Positions 17,197 to 25,579 are shown, counted from the first letter of the stretch. The stretch: DNA of 64,000 bases from CATOSK01 sp034423195 (GCA_034423195.1 DAOUIZ010000059.1:37645-101644); one strand, 5' to 3'. Program-made: numbers and translations. Notes: a model not told the origin generated them from the letters alone.

Positions 17197-19476
17197 CTAG
17201 TGGCCGTTGGCCCATTGGGCTTCGAGGATGGCCCCGGGGTTGACCGGGAGCTTGTCCATCCGTACTCCGATGGCCCGGGATACGGCGCTGGCCACCGCGG
17301 CCAGCGGGGGAACGATGGGCACCTCGCCCACGCCCCGCACCCCGTAGGGATGGCCGGGGTTGGCGACTTCCACGATGACGGTGTCGATCATGGGAAGGTC
17401 GAGGCTGGTGGGCATCCGGTAGTCCAGGAAGCTGGAGTTGGCCATGTGGCCCCGGTCGTTGAAGAAGTACTCCTCGTTCAAGGCCCAGCCGATGCCCTGC
17501 ACCACGCCGCCCTGCATCTGCCCTTCGACGTAGCTGGGGTGGACGGCCTTGCCCGCGTCCTGGATGGCGGTGTAGCGGAGGACGGTGGTCTTGCCGGTGT
17601 CTGGGTCGACCTCCACGTCGGCGATGTGGACGCCGAAGGAGTTGCCCTCGCCGGCCGGGTCCAGGCTGGCGGTGCCGGTGATGGCCCCGCCGGTGGGGTA
17701 AATCTGGCGGGCCAGCTCCTTGAAGGTCATACGGAGTTCGGGGTCGGACAGGTGGGAGATGACCCCGTCCTGGTACTCCACGTTTTCCGGGTCGGTGTCC
17801 CAGATCTGGGCGGCCCGCTCAACCATCTGCTGCTTCACGTCCTCGGCGGCCTTGATGGCGGCCCAGCCGGTGGCGAAGGTGGTGCGGCTGCCGCCGGTGA
17901 CCATGGTGTATCCGACGGAGTCAGTGTCCACCACGGTGGGTTTCACGTCCTCGTAAGGGATGCCCAGGGTCTCGGCGGCCTGCTGGGCGATGGAAGCGCG
18001 GGTCCCGCCGATGTCCACCGAACCCTCGATGAGGCTGACGGTGCCGTCGGGGTTGACGGTGATGTTGCAACTGGAGTGGAAGCCCCGGTTCATCCAGAAG
18101 CCGGCGGCGATGCCGCGGCCCCGGTTGGGTCCTTCAAGAGGAGCCTGGTAGTGCTCGTGGTTGCGGGCGGCCTCCAGACATTCGACGAGGCCGACCTTCT
18201 GGAAGACGGGCCCTTCCACCTTGCGGGTGCCCTCCTTCGAGGCGTTGCGGAGGCGGAACTCGATGGGGTCCATGTCGAGCTTCTGGCAAAGCTCGTCAAT
18301 GACCGACTCGATGGCGAAAGCGGCCTGCGGAGAACCGGGAGCGCGGTAGGCGGCGGTCTTGGGCTTGTTGACCACCACGTCGTAGCCCTCGATGGTCCCG
18401 TTCTCCAAGTCGAAGGCGGCCAGCCCGCAGGTGGCTCCCGCCATCACGGGGGAGCCGGGGAAAGCGCCGGCCTCGAAGGCCAGGGTGACGTGGGCGGCGG
18501 TTATCTTCCCGTCCCGGGTTGCGCCTATCTTCGCCTTCATCCAGGTGCCGGGCGCGGGGCCGGAGCCCTCGAAGACCTCGGTGCGGCTCATCAGGAGCTT
18601 GACCGGGCGGCCGGTGATGCGGGACAGGACGGCGGCGACGGGCTCGAGGTAGAAGGTGACCTTGCCGCCGAAGCCGCCGCCGATCTCCATGGGAACAACC
18701 TTGATTTTGGAGACCGGGTGGCGCAGAACATCGGCGGTGTTGTTGCGGACGACGAAGGAACCCTGGGTGCTGCACCAGATGGTGAGCTGGCCGTCGGAGT
18801 TCCAGAAGGCGGTGGCATTATGGGGCTCGATGTATCCCTGGTGGACGGAGGCCGTCTCGAACTCCCGCTCGACAATCACATCGGCGGCGGCGAATCCCTG
18901 CTCTACGTCTCCCTTCTCGAACTTGAGATAGGCGGCGACGTTGCTGGGATCGTCGGAGGCGCTGCCCAGGTAGGTGGTGTGGAGCAGGTCGCCGTGGAGC
19001 AGGGGGGCGTCGTCCTTCATCGCCGACCGCACGTCCATCACGGGCTCCAGCTCCTCGTAGTCCACCTTGATGAGGGCCAGGGCCGCCTCGGCGGCGTGGA
19101 CGGTGTCGGCAGCGACAGCGGCGACGGCGTGTCCCTTGTACAGGGCCTTGTCCGACGCCAGGAAGTTGTCGCTGGCGAACTTGAGGCGCTGGTAGTCGCC
19201 GCCCAATTCCTCCCTGGTAAGAGAGGCGAAGGGGAGGTCCCTAGCGGTGACCACGGCACGGACACCGGGATGGGCCTCGGCGGCGGAGGTGTCGATGGAG
19301 TTGATGCGGGCGTGGGCGTAGGGGCTGCGCAGCACGCGGGCGTGCAGCAGGCCGGTCAGCTGCAGGTCTGCGCCGTACTGGGCGCGTCCGGTAACCTTGT
19401 CCACACCGTCGGGGCGCACGGGGCGCTTGCCGACTACGTTGTACTCCACCTCAGAAAGGACTACGTTGGATGCCAC
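17197..19476 (-). CDS. Molybdenum hydroxylase large subunit (CoxL/XdhA-like)
   Basis: Codes for 759 residues, the molybdopterin-cytosine-dinucleotide subunit of the xanthine dehydrogenase/CO dehydrogenase family. GGGFGGK lies near residue 265, AYRAPGSPQ near 375, and the C-terminal GVGEVPIVPP with the catalytic Glu near 715. The active-site loop reads AYRAPG and lacks the Cys of true form I CO dehydrogenase (AYRCSFR), so CO is not the likely substrate; aldehydes, N-heterocycles or similar are. Start ATG 19476. Two repeat families sit between it and coxS, an unusually long gap (241 bases) for this operon. Confidence 0.92.
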   Translation of the reverse strand: MASNVVLSEVEYNVVGKRPVRPDGVDKVTGRAQYGADLQLTGLLHARVLRSPYAHARINSIDTSAAEAHPGVRAVVTARDLPFASLTREELGGDYQRLKFASDNFLASDKALYKGHAVAAVAADTVHAAEAALALIKVDYEELEPVMDVRSAMKDDAPLLHGDLLHTTYLGSASDDPSNVAAYLKFEKGDVEQGFAAADVIVEREFETASVHQGYIEPHNATAFWNSDGQLTIWCSTQGSFVVRNNTADVLRHPVSKIKVVPMEIGGGFGGKVTFYLEPVAAVLSRITGRPVKLLMSRTEVFEGSGPAPGTWMKAKIGATRDGKITAAHVTLAFEAGAFPGSPVMAGATCGLAAFDLENGTIEGYDVVVNKPKTAAYRAPGSPQAAFAIESVIDELCQKLDMDPIEFRLRNASKEGTRKVEGPVFQKVGLVECLEAARNHEHYQAPLEGPNRGRGIAAGFWMNRGFHSSCNITVNPDGTVSLIEGSVDIGGTRASIAQQAAETLGIPYEDVKPTVVDTDSVGYTMVTGGSRTTFATGWAAIKAAEDVKQQMVERAAQIWDTDPENVEYQDGVISHLSDPELRMTFKELARQIYPTGGAITGTASLDPAGEGNSFGVHIADVEVDPDTGKTTVLRYTAIQDAGKAVHPSYVEGQMQGGVVQGIGWALNEEYFFNDRGHMANSSFLDYRMPTSLDLPMIDTVIVEVANPGHPYGVRGVGEVPIVPPLAAVASAVSRAIGVRMDKLPVNPGAILEAQWANGH

Positions 19477-19501
19477 GGCGTTGCTCCTTCCAAGAGGGTG
19501 G

Positions 19502-19558
19502 GTGAGAAATCAATTCTCACCCCCATCCTAACCTTCCCCCGTCAAGGGGGAAGGGACT
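19502..19558. repeat. Palindromic CTTCCCCCGTCAAGG repeat
   Basis: A small hairpin GTGAGAA-ATCAA-TTCTCAC (19502-19520) is followed by CCCCATCCTAACC and a second hairpin, CTTCCCCC-GTCAA-GGGGGAAG. The same unit recurs at 25580-25620 and 25630-25670 and in part near 30045-30080. It sits between coxL and coxS. I infer a REP-like intergenic element. Confidence 0.65.
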
Positions 19559-19619
19559 GAGTTAGCACTAATTCAGGTGCGGTGTGTGGTTGAGCGAATT
19601 TATCACACACCCTCTAAAA

Positions 19620-19692
19620 AAGCCGCTTTCGCCGCCAGGCTGGGCAACACCCGCCTACGCGGGCGCAGGCTTGTCTAAGGCGGCTGTCGGGT
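19620..19692 (-). repeat. Hairpin-family copy interrupted by a 22-bp insert
   Basis: Outer stem GCCGCC/GGCGGC (19631-19636 with 19679-19684) matches the tandem copies at 21128-21313. The core GGGCAAC|TTGTCTAAGG is split by 22 bases (19649-19670) that contain CCCGCCTACGCGGG. The insert resembles the widespread CCCGCCTNCGCGGG type of REP sequence. Orientation is sense to coxL. Confidence 0.75.
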
Positions 19693-19717
19693 TGATACGG
19701 CGTGATCAGACAAGGGG

Positions 19718-20194
19718 CTACGCCTTAATCCGCTCCTCGGCGTCGAGCACGGCACGGATAATCTTGTCGTAGCCGGTGCAGCGGCAGAGGTTGCCGGCCA
19801 GCCAGTGGCGGATGCGTCCCTCGTCGGCGTCGGGTTCCCGGTCCAGCAACGCCTTGGTTGCAACGATGAAACCGGGGGTGCAGATGCCGCACTGGAGGGC
19901 GGCGTTTTCCAGGAAAGCCTGCTGAACGGGGTGCAGTCCCTCGGGAGTGGCAACGCCCTCGATGGTGGTGATTTCCTTGCCCTGGGCCTCTACGCCCAGG
20001 ACGAGGCAGGAGGTGACGATGCGGCCGTCAAAGACGACGGTGCAAGCGCCGCAGTTGCCGTCGTTGCAGCCTTCCTTGGAGCCGGTCATGCCGACGACGT
20101 CGCGCAGGCATTCAAGGAGGCTCTGGCGGGGCTCTGCGAGGAAGTCTACCTGGTTGCCGTTGATGGTGGTGGAAACGTGAACCAGTCCGGGCAT
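19718..20194 (-). CDS. [2Fe-2S] subunit of molybdenum hydroxylase (CoxS)
   Basis: Codes for 158 residues. The plant-type ferredoxin motif C-x4-C-x2-C is seen in GCNDGNCGAC near residue 43, followed by a distant Cys. The second cluster has CGICTPG near 102 and CRCTGYDKI near 137. This transfers electrons from the Mo site of CoxL to FAD on CoxM. It starts 3 bases after coxM ends, so the two are translationally coupled. Confidence 0.95.
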   Translation of the reverse strand: MPGLVHVSTTINGNQVDFLAEPRQSLLECLRDVVGMTGSKEGCNDGNCGACTVVFDGRIVTSCLVLGVEAQGKEITTIEGVATPEGLHPVQQAFLENAALQCGICTPGFIVATKALLDREPDADEGRIRHWLAGNLCRCTGYDKIIRAVLDAEERIKA

Positions 20195-20197
20195 TGT

Positions 20198-21073
20198 TTA
20201 CTCTCCCCTTGCTCGTGCAATTGCGTTGTTGAGGGTGCGGCGGGTCAGCACGCCCACGAGGTGTACCCGCTGGCGGATGGTGCCGCGCATGTCGGTGATG
20301 GGGCGGGCGTCGGCCATGGCCTTCTCGGCGGCTTCGTCGATGGCCTCGTCGGAAACGGCCTTGCCGGCCAGGCTGGCGGCGGCTTCCTGGCAGAACACCG
20401 GAGTGGGAGCCACGGAGGCCAGGGAGATGCGGGCGGAAACGAAGTTCTGGCCCGACGCGTCCAGGACTACGGAGGACCCGACACCGGCAACGGCGATGTC
20501 CATTTCGTTGCGGGGGATGAACCGCAGGTAGTTGGCCCCGGAGTTGGCCTGGGGAGCGGGAATCCTGATGTTGACCAGGAGCTCGCCCGGCTCCAGCACG
20601 TTCCGGCCGGGGCCGGTGCAGAAGTCTTCGACAGCGACCTCGCGGGTCCCGTTGGGTCCGGTGATGGTGGCGACGCCGCCGAGGGCGATGACGCTGGGAA
20701 TGGCGTCGGCGCTGGGAGCGGAGTTGCAGAGGTTCCCGCCGATGCTGGCCCGTCCCTGGATCTGGATGCTTCCGATGAGGGATGCGGAGTCCACCAGCCC
20801 GGGGTAGTTGGAGGCCACGTCGCTGTCCTGGTAGATGCGATAGCAGGGAGCGGCGGCGCCGATGGTGAGGCCGCTGCCCGCGCTGTAGGAAATCTCATTC
20901 AGCTCGGGGATGTTCTTGACATCCACCACGAGATCGGCGGAGCGGCGTCCGCCCCGGAGCTGGACGAGAAGATCGGTGCCGCCGGCCAGGGCCCGGGCGC
21001 GGTCACCCTTGGAGGCCATTGCCTGAACGGCCTCATCTAAAGTAGTTGGTGCAACATAATCGATAGCTTCCAA
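20198..21073 (-). CDS. FAD-binding subunit of molybdenum hydroxylase (CoxM)
   Basis: Codes for 291 residues. ALAGGTDLLVQLRGG near residue 35 and GRASIGGNLCNSAPSAD near 105 are the two FAD-binding blocks of the CoxM/XdhB family. A perfect AAGGAGGTG six bases upstream selects the TTG at 21073 rather than any start further upstream, where the frame runs into repeats. First gene of coxM-coxS-coxL, preceded by three tandem hairpin repeats in sense orientation. Confidence 0.93.
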   Translation of the reverse strand: MEAIDYVAPTTLDEAVQAMASKGDRARALAGGTDLLVQLRGGRRSADLVVDVKNIPELNEISYSAGSGLTIGAAAPCYRIYQDSDVASNYPGLVDSASLIGSIQIQGRASIGGNLCNSAPSADAIPSVIALGGVATITGPNGTREVAVEDFCTGPGRNVLEPGELLVNIRIPAPQANSGANYLRFIPRNEMDIAVAGVGSSVVLDASGQNFVSARISLASVAPTPVFCQEAAASLAGKAVSDEAIDEAAEKAMADARPITDMRGTIRQRVHLVGVLTRRTLNNAIARARGE

Positions 21074-21127
21074 GAGCCACCTCCTTCTGGGCGGAATTAT
21101 AACACCGGCACTATTGACTGTCAGCAC

Positions 21128-21313
21128 TGTTCTAAGGGTCGCTGCTTTCGCCGCCAGGGTGGGCAACTTGTCTAAGGCGGCTGGGCGGCTGTTCTGAGGG
21201 TCGCCGCTTTCGCCGCCAGGGTGGGTAACTTGTCTAAGGCGGCTGGGCGGCTGTTCTAAGGGTCGCCGCTTTCGCCGCTAGGGTGGGCAACTTGTCTAAG
21301 GCGGCTGGGCGGC
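21128..21313 (-). repeat. Three tandem 62-bp hairpin units upstream of coxM
   Basis: Units begin at 21128, 21190 and 21252, exactly 62 bases apart, and differ at only a few positions. Each has a stem GCCGCC/GGCGGC (third copy one change) around a 20-base loop. On the minus strand the loop starts TTAGACAAGTTGCC or TTAGACAAGTTACC. The array fills the gap between the MFS gene stop and coxM and reads in the coxM direction. The near-identity of units implies recent tandem duplication. Confidence 0.85.
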
Positions 21314-21348
21314 TCCGTTGTTAGCGGGGGCCGGAGCCTGCCGGTCCG

Positions 21349-22674
21349 CTAAGGAGCGGGGGTTGTTTCGGCCTGGGGTTGGGATGTCTCCGGGAGGGTG
21401 GGGCGGCCGGCCAGAGCAAAGAAGATGGCGCTCATTACGAACATGGGGCCGAAGGTGAGCAGGACCAGGCCGTAGCTGTCGGTGCTGTCCCGCACCCATC
21501 CGGCGAAGATGGGAGCGATGAACAGGCCGACGTTGTGGAACACGCTCATGGCTCCCATGAGGCTGGCGAAGCGGTTACGTCCGAAGTAGTCGCCCAGCAT
21601 GAGCCAGTTGACCGACGTGATTCCCTCGACGATGGCCAATCCCAGGATGAACACCAGGACGCCGGCCATTCCGGGAAGGCCCCAGAGGGCGAAGAGTCCG
21701 ACCGCCCCGAAGTTCATCCCCCAGAAGAGCATCTTCCGGGAGGAGAAGCGGCCGCCCGCGACGCCGAGGAAGAAGCGCATGGGGATGGCCATGAAGAACA
21801 TGGCCGCCACGTAGAAGCTGGCGGTGGTCTCGTCCAGGCCCTTCAGCTTCAGCATGGGGAAGATGTGGATGATGACGGCGTTGGTGGCCGAGACGCGGGT
21901 GACGACTCCGGCCAGCATCATCCAGAAGGTGGTGGTGCGGAGGGCCTGCCGGACGGTGAAGTTCTGCTCGGTTGCGGCGGACGGCCTGCCTCCCCGGCCG
22001 TGGCCCGCGGAGGCAGGCCGTCCGCCGGGCGGGTCGCCGTCGGGCAGCATTCCAATGTCCTCGGGACGGCTGCGGAGTATGAAGGCGACGGGGAGGGTCA
22101 GCAGGGTGATGAACAGGCCGGTGTAGAAGACGGTCCAGCGCCAACCCAGCTGGGAGATTCCCAGGTCCAGCAGCAGGACGACGAAGGCCCCGCCGCCGGC
22201 GAAGGCGGTCATGAGGGTGGAGAGGGCCAGGGCGCGCCGCCGGATGAACCACTGGTTGACGGCGGCCATCAGGGTCTGGCCCAGCCCGGCGGTCTTGCCG
22301 ATGGATATGACGCCGGCGAAGAGGAACACGAGCATCCAGTAGCTGTCGGCGCGGGAGAGGAACATCAGGCCGATGCCGGCGGTCAGCCCGCCGAATAATA
22401 CGAGGGGACGGGCGCCGAACTTGTCCACGGCCCAGCCGACCAGCGGCCCGCCCATGCCTCCCTCGGCCCGGGCCAGGCTGAAGACCAGGGACATGGAGGC
22501 GTAGGAGATGCCCAGGTCCATGCGGATGGGCTCGAAGAAGCGGGGGAAGCCGCTGGAGATTGCCCCGTTGCCGAACATTCCCAGGATGGATGCCACGGTG
22601 AGGACATGCCAGCCATAAAAAAAGCGGCCCTGCCGTGTTCTAAGGGTCGCCCGCTTTGTCGCCAAGTTAGGCAA
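21349..22674 (-). CDS. MFS transporter (YGW-type), start inside a repeat
   Basis: Codes for up to 441 residues with 12 hydrophobic segments. GRFFYGWHVLTVAS at the start of TM1 resembles the monocarboxylate/oxalate-formate antiporter type MFS proteins; relatives with the same motif are at 30347 and 58817. A long Gly/Pro/Arg-rich cytosolic loop (about 215-245) precedes TM7. The only in-frame starts upstream of TM1 are TTG codons at 22674 and 22665, both within the hairpin repeat at 22636-22725, so the repeat supplies about the first 13 codons. GGAG lies about 11 bases upstream. Substrate probably an organic acid. Confidence 0.83.
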   Translation of the reverse strand: MPNLATKRATLRTRQGRFFYGWHVLTVASILGMFGNGAISSGFPRFFEPIRMDLGISYASMSLVFSLARAEGGMGGPLVGWAVDKFGARPLVLFGGLTAGIGLMFLSRADSYWMLVFLFAGVISIGKTAGLGQTLMAAVNQWFIRRRALALSTLMTAFAGGGAFVVLLLDLGISQLGWRWTVFYTGLFITLLTLPVAFILRSRPEDIGMLPDGDPPGGRPASAGHGRGGRPSAATEQNFTVRQALRTTTFWMMLAGVVTRVSATNAVIIHIFPMLKLKGLDETTASFYVAAMFFMAIPMRFFLGVAGGRFSSRKMLFWGMNFGAVGLFALWGLPGMAGVLVFILGLAIVEGITSVNWLMLGDYFGRNRFASLMGAMSVFHNVGLFIAPIFAGWVRDSTDSYGLVLLTFGPMFVMSAIFFALAGRPTLPETSQPQAETTPAP

Positions 22675-22725
22675 CTTGTCTAAGGCTCCCCGGCCTTCGC
22701 TCGGGGCAGGCTCTTGCGGGCTCTG
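22636..22725 (-). repeat. Hairpin-family copy overlapping an MFS start
   Basis: Minus-strand core TTAGACAAGTTGCCTAACTT at about 22663-22682, flanked by CTTCGCTCGGGGCAGG as in the rplU leader copy. The coding start of the downstream MFS gene lies inside it. The pairing here is weaker than in other copies. Confidence 0.7.
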
Positions 22726-22916
22726 TGCCGGGAGCCGCGTTCGGTTGTCAGCATAACGTCCTTGACATGCCAGGGAATATACGCCGGACAGAGAAGGGGG
22801 TCAATTTCGGATCCGTCCGTTTTTGGATGCCGAAGGTGGGGGGTTCCAGCCGATTGCGTCTCCCAGTCCGGTTATACCGAAGCAAACCGGCAGGAATGGC
22901 CAGTCCATTCCCGGCG

Positions 22917-23444
22917 TTATCCGGCAGTTCCAACCACGTCTGCGAGGCCGGACACCCAGGAGAGGACATCCCGGTCGGCAACGGAGGCGGTTGTTGTGCC
23001 GGGGATGCCTGAAGTTGGCGATTGGTTTTCCAAACCGGACGCCAACTCTTCAACGCGGCCCAGCAGGTCTGAAGGGTCGGGGAGGCTGCGGGAGTCCTGT
23101 CCGGCCTCTCCGGCAGGCAGCGGAAGGTGGCAGACCTGGGGGAACTCGGATCCTTGCCAGAGCGCGAGGACGGGGAGGGCTTCAGCGGCCAATCCGAGCT
23201 GCTGGAGCATGGCATGGACGGTGGTGGACACGCCGTGCTGCCCGAAGATTACCAGGTTGCCGAAGCCGGCTCCTTTATCCTCGAAGCTGCTGCGGAAGCC
23301 GCGGAAGACGTCATGGGCGGCCTTGTCCCGCTCGGAGACCAGGAACATGGCGTAGACGGGGAAGGTTGGAGACGGCGAATCGGACAGGTCGGTCCGCCAG
23401 CGTCGGAGCTTGTCGGCGTCATGGGAGTCGGCGCGGCTGGGCAT
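22917..23444 (-). CDS. Hypothetical protein
   Basis: Codes for 175 residues. The middle section (about 30-95) reads like an alpha/beta fold: YAMFLVSERDKAAHDVFRGF, then NLVIFGQHGVSTTVHAMLQQLG. The C-terminal third is a polar Ser/Asp-rich stretch. No motif I can name. Start at ATG 23444 with GGAGAG eight bases upstream; an in-frame extension to 23498 lies in repeat sequence and is rejected. Co-directional with the VOC gene upstream. A thiol- or phosphate-transfer role cannot be read from the sequence. Confidence 0.65.
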   Translation of the reverse strand: MPSRADSHDADKLRRWRTDLSDSPSPTFPVYAMFLVSERDKAAHDVFRGFRSSFEDKGAGFGNLVIFGQHGVSTTVHAMLQQLGLAAEALPVLALWQGSEFPQVCHLPLPAGEAGQDSRSLPDPSDLLGRVEELASGLENQSPTSGIPGTTTASVADRDVLSWVSGLADVVGTAG

Positions 23445-23463
23445 GGTGAGTTCTCTCCGATAG

Positions 23464-23519
23464 GCACGCTTTCGCCTCCGATAAGGAGACTTGTCCAAGG
23501 GAGGCTGGGCACGCTCTGG
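23464..23519 (-). repeat. Hairpin-family copy upstream of orf22917
   Basis: Stem GCCTCC/GGAGGC (23474-23479 with 23500-23505) and a 20-base loop with minus-strand core TTGGACAAGTCTCC, two changes from consensus. Sense to the gene starting at 23444. Confidence 0.75.
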
Positions 23520-23521
23520 TC

Positions 23522-23980
23522 TTATGCTGAGCCGCCGCGGTCGAACTGGACGAGGATGCCGTCGGGGTCCTTGACGTAGAAGCTGCTGATGTTTCCCTCG
23601 GCGTCCGTCCAGTTTTCCAGGGGGCCGGCGAGCTCGACGCCCTTGGCCACCAGCTCGGCGGCGAGAGCCCTGGTGTCCCTGACGGAGAAGCTGTAATGAC
23701 TGATGCCCACCTGGTCCAGCTTGATGGGCGAGCCGTCGGCGTCGTCCCCCGGGTGGGTGGTCATTACGAGGTGGGGCGCATTGCTACCCTCGCCGATGGT
23801 GAGGTGGACCGTCCGGCGGGTCTGGCGGGAGTGTTCGTAAACGCTGGGCAGGCCGCCACTGGTGGTATCCTGCACCTGGTCGAAGATTACGGTCATTCCC
23901 AGGATGTCGCGGTAGAACTCCAAGGATTTTTCGATGTCACTGACGCAGAAGGCGATGTGGGAAATTCCGGTGGCTTCCAT
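23522..23980 (-). CDS. VOC (glyoxalase-like) protein
   Basis: Codes for 152 residues. GISHIAFCVSDIEKSLEFYRDI at the start and GISHYSFSVRDT near residue 92 mark two VOC modules, each with a putative metal His. DPDGILVQFD near the end gives the Glu/Gln position, here Q where many enzymes have E, so metal binding may differ. GGGAGG upstream fixes ATG 23980. Closest in layout to lactoylglutathione lyase-like or fosfomycin-resistance-like proteins; function unassigned. Confidence 0.85.
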   Translation of the reverse strand: MEATGISHIAFCVSDIEKSLEFYRDILGMTVIFDQVQDTTSGGLPSVYEHSRQTRRTVHLTIGEGSNAPHLVMTTHPGDDADGSPIKLDQVGISHYSFSVRDTRALAAELVAKGVELAGPLENWTDAEGNISSFYVKDPDGILVQFDRGGSA

Positions 23981-24118
23981 TTCTCGACCTCCCATACAGG
24001 TGATGCGGCTGAGCGAAAACCCATTGCGGCGGTTTCCCGGAGGAAACGGGGTTCAGGGAATGCTATTCCGGCACCGGGTGTTTGTCAAAGCGGCCTGTGC
24101 CGTTTTCCAGGGCGGGTT

Positions 24119-24245
24119 GCCGCACTTGCGACTCCGCCGCCGGCGCAAGGTAACTTGTCTTAACGCCGGCGTCAGTCGCGCGGGGTTCTTTGCGGGAATG
24201 ACGGGAAGATGGGTGAAAGGGTAGATTCAGACTTCATGCGATAGC
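24119..24245 (-). repeat. Composite repeat with hairpin copy (copy 1)
   Basis: The hairpin part has an 8-bp perfect stem CGCCGGCG/CGCCGGCG (24138-24145 with 24164-24171) and an 18-base loop whose minus-strand form is TTAAGACAAGTTACCTTG. It continues with GCGGGAATGACGGGA and TCAGACTTCATGCGATAG. The whole 125-base unit recurs at 29872-30010. It lies between the divergent VOC and NUDIX genes, sense to VOC. Confidence 0.8.
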
Positions 24246-24268
24246 TCGGCCGGAGGGTGTGGTTGGCG

Positions 24269-24297
24269 TTGACTGCCCCCGGCCTGCCACGTACAAT
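24269..24297 (+). promoter_or_regulatory. Promoter of NUDIX-GNAT operon
   Basis: TTGACT (24269-24274) and TACAAT (24292-24297) are separated by exactly 17 bases, a strong sigma-70-type pair. The predicted leader is about 120 bases long. Confidence 0.65.
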
Positions 24298-24426
24298 GCT
24301 GGCAGTTGGCGCCGCAGCCGCGCGGCGTATCCGGTTGCTCCGGCGGCATTTCCCCACTGGCCGGAACCGCGTTTTCAATCCCCTGGCGTCGCGGCAATCC
24401 CAAACCTGGTGGAGCTTCCCCATCCC

Positions 24427-24927
24427 ATGGCAAAACACGGCAACTCGCGCAATCGGGCGGCGTCGGCCCGGGGCAGGAAACCCAGAATCGAAGAACCCGT
24501 ATCCGCCGGCGGCGTGGTGTTCCGCACCGTTGACGGGCGCCTGGAAACGGTGCTGTGCGGGCGGGACAACCCGGTCCGCTGGAGCCTGGCCAAGGGGACG
24601 CCGGATCCGGGCGAGACCATGGAAGAGACGGCCCTGCGGGAGGTCCGGGAAGAAACGGGCCTGGAAGTGCGGATAGAGGAACGGATTCGCAGCATCGACT
24701 ACTGGTTCGCCGACCGGGACAGCGACGTCCGCTACCACAAGACCGTCCACTTCTACCTGATGACTCCCGTCGGGGGCCACATTGACCTCCATGACCCGGA
24801 GTTCGACGTGGTGCAGTGGTTTCCCTGCGAGGAGGCCCTGGAATCCATGGCCTACGCCAACGAAGCCGACGTGCTGCGGGACGCGCTCCAACTGGTGGCC
24901 AAGCGGGATGCCAACCGGAGAGATTAA
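24427..24927 (+). CDS. NUDIX hydrolase
   Basis: Codes for 166 residues. The Nudix box G-x5-E-x7-R-E-V-R-E-E-T-G is complete at GTPDPGETMEETAL and REVREETGLEV (about residues 58-82), so the enzyme should cleave a nucleoside diphosphate linked to X. SAGGVVFR opens the fold and YHKTVHFYLM follows the box. ATG 24427 is chosen because the upstream in-frame extension has no family similarity. The substrate could be Ap4A-like or an oxidised nucleotide. A GNAT gene follows after 9 bases. Confidence 0.92.
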   Translation: MAKHGNSRNRAASARGRKPRIEEPVSAGGVVFRTVDGRLETVLCGRDNPVRWSLAKGTPDPGETMEETALREVREETGLEVRIEERIRSIDYWFADRDSDVRYHKTVHFYLMTPVGGHIDLHDPEFDVVQWFPCEEALESMAYANEADVLRDALQLVAKRDANRRD

Positions 24928-24936
24928 GGTGCGCCG

Positions 24937-25551
24937 ATGGTAGAGCTGGTCGGTGTCCGGGTCATACTGCGGGACAAGCGCATCGAGGACGCGGAGTCGG
25001 ACTACATCTGGCGCTGTGACCCGGAACTGGCCCGGCTGGACGCGGCGTATCCGCTGACGATGAACTACGACCGCTACCTGAAGATGTTCCGGGACCAGCT
25101 CCGCTATCCCACCCCGGCGTCCCACCACTTCGGAATCGAAGTTGCCGAGGGCAAGTTCATCGGCAACTGCATGTACTACGACTACGACAGCATCAACCGG
25201 CAGGCCGAGCTGGGGATCGTCATCGGCGACCGGGACTACTGGAGCGGCGCCTACGGCTTCGACGCCGTGGTCACTTTGCTGGACCACCTGTTCCACAGGA
25301 TCAACCTGGACCGGGTCTACCTGCATACGCTGCAATGGAACGAGCGGGCGCAGAAGTGCTTTGCCAAGTGCGGCTTCCAGACCGTCCGCCCCGTCCGGCG
25401 CATGGGGCACGACTTCCTGCTGATGGAAGTTCTGCGGGAGGAGTGGCTGGAAAACGGCCCCCACCGCCTGTCCACCCGCTGGGACTACCTGCGCGACCGG
25501 GGCGGAGTGTGCGTTGCCGACCCCAGCGAGAGGCCCGAGGCTTTGTTATAA
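24937..25551 (+). CDS. GNAT family N-acetyltransferase
   Basis: Codes for 204 residues. The layout follows RimJ/RimL-like acetyltransferases: VILRDKRIEDAESDYIW at the start, a beta-strand pair around FGIEVAEGKFIGNCMYYDYD and LGIVIGDRDYWSGAYGFDAV near 90-110 (acetyl-CoA pyrophosphate loop region), then NERAQKCFAKCGF near 140 as motif B. The C-terminal 40 residues are additional. It probably acetylates an amine or protein N-terminus. Operon with the NUDIX gene. Confidence 0.88.
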   Translation: MVELVGVRVILRDKRIEDAESDYIWRCDPELARLDAAYPLTMNYDRYLKMFRDQLRYPTPASHHFGIEVAEGKFIGNCMYYDYDSINRQAELGIVIGDRDYWSGAYGFDAVVTLLDHLFHRINLDRVYLHTLQWNERAQKCFAKCGFQTVRPVRRMGHDFLLMEVLREEWLENGPHRLSTRWDYLRDRGGVCVADPSERPEALL

Positions 25552-25579
25552 GAGGGTGTGTGGTCGTTGGGTTTTCACG

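Noticed and set aside
17053..19560. 835-codon plus-strand open frame
   Set aside because: Antisense shadow of coxL; Gly/Val/Asp-rich with no domain, while the minus-strand frame has clear motifs.
21128..21313. CRISPR array
   Set aside because: Whole 62-bp units repeat with no variable spacers and no cas genes nearby.
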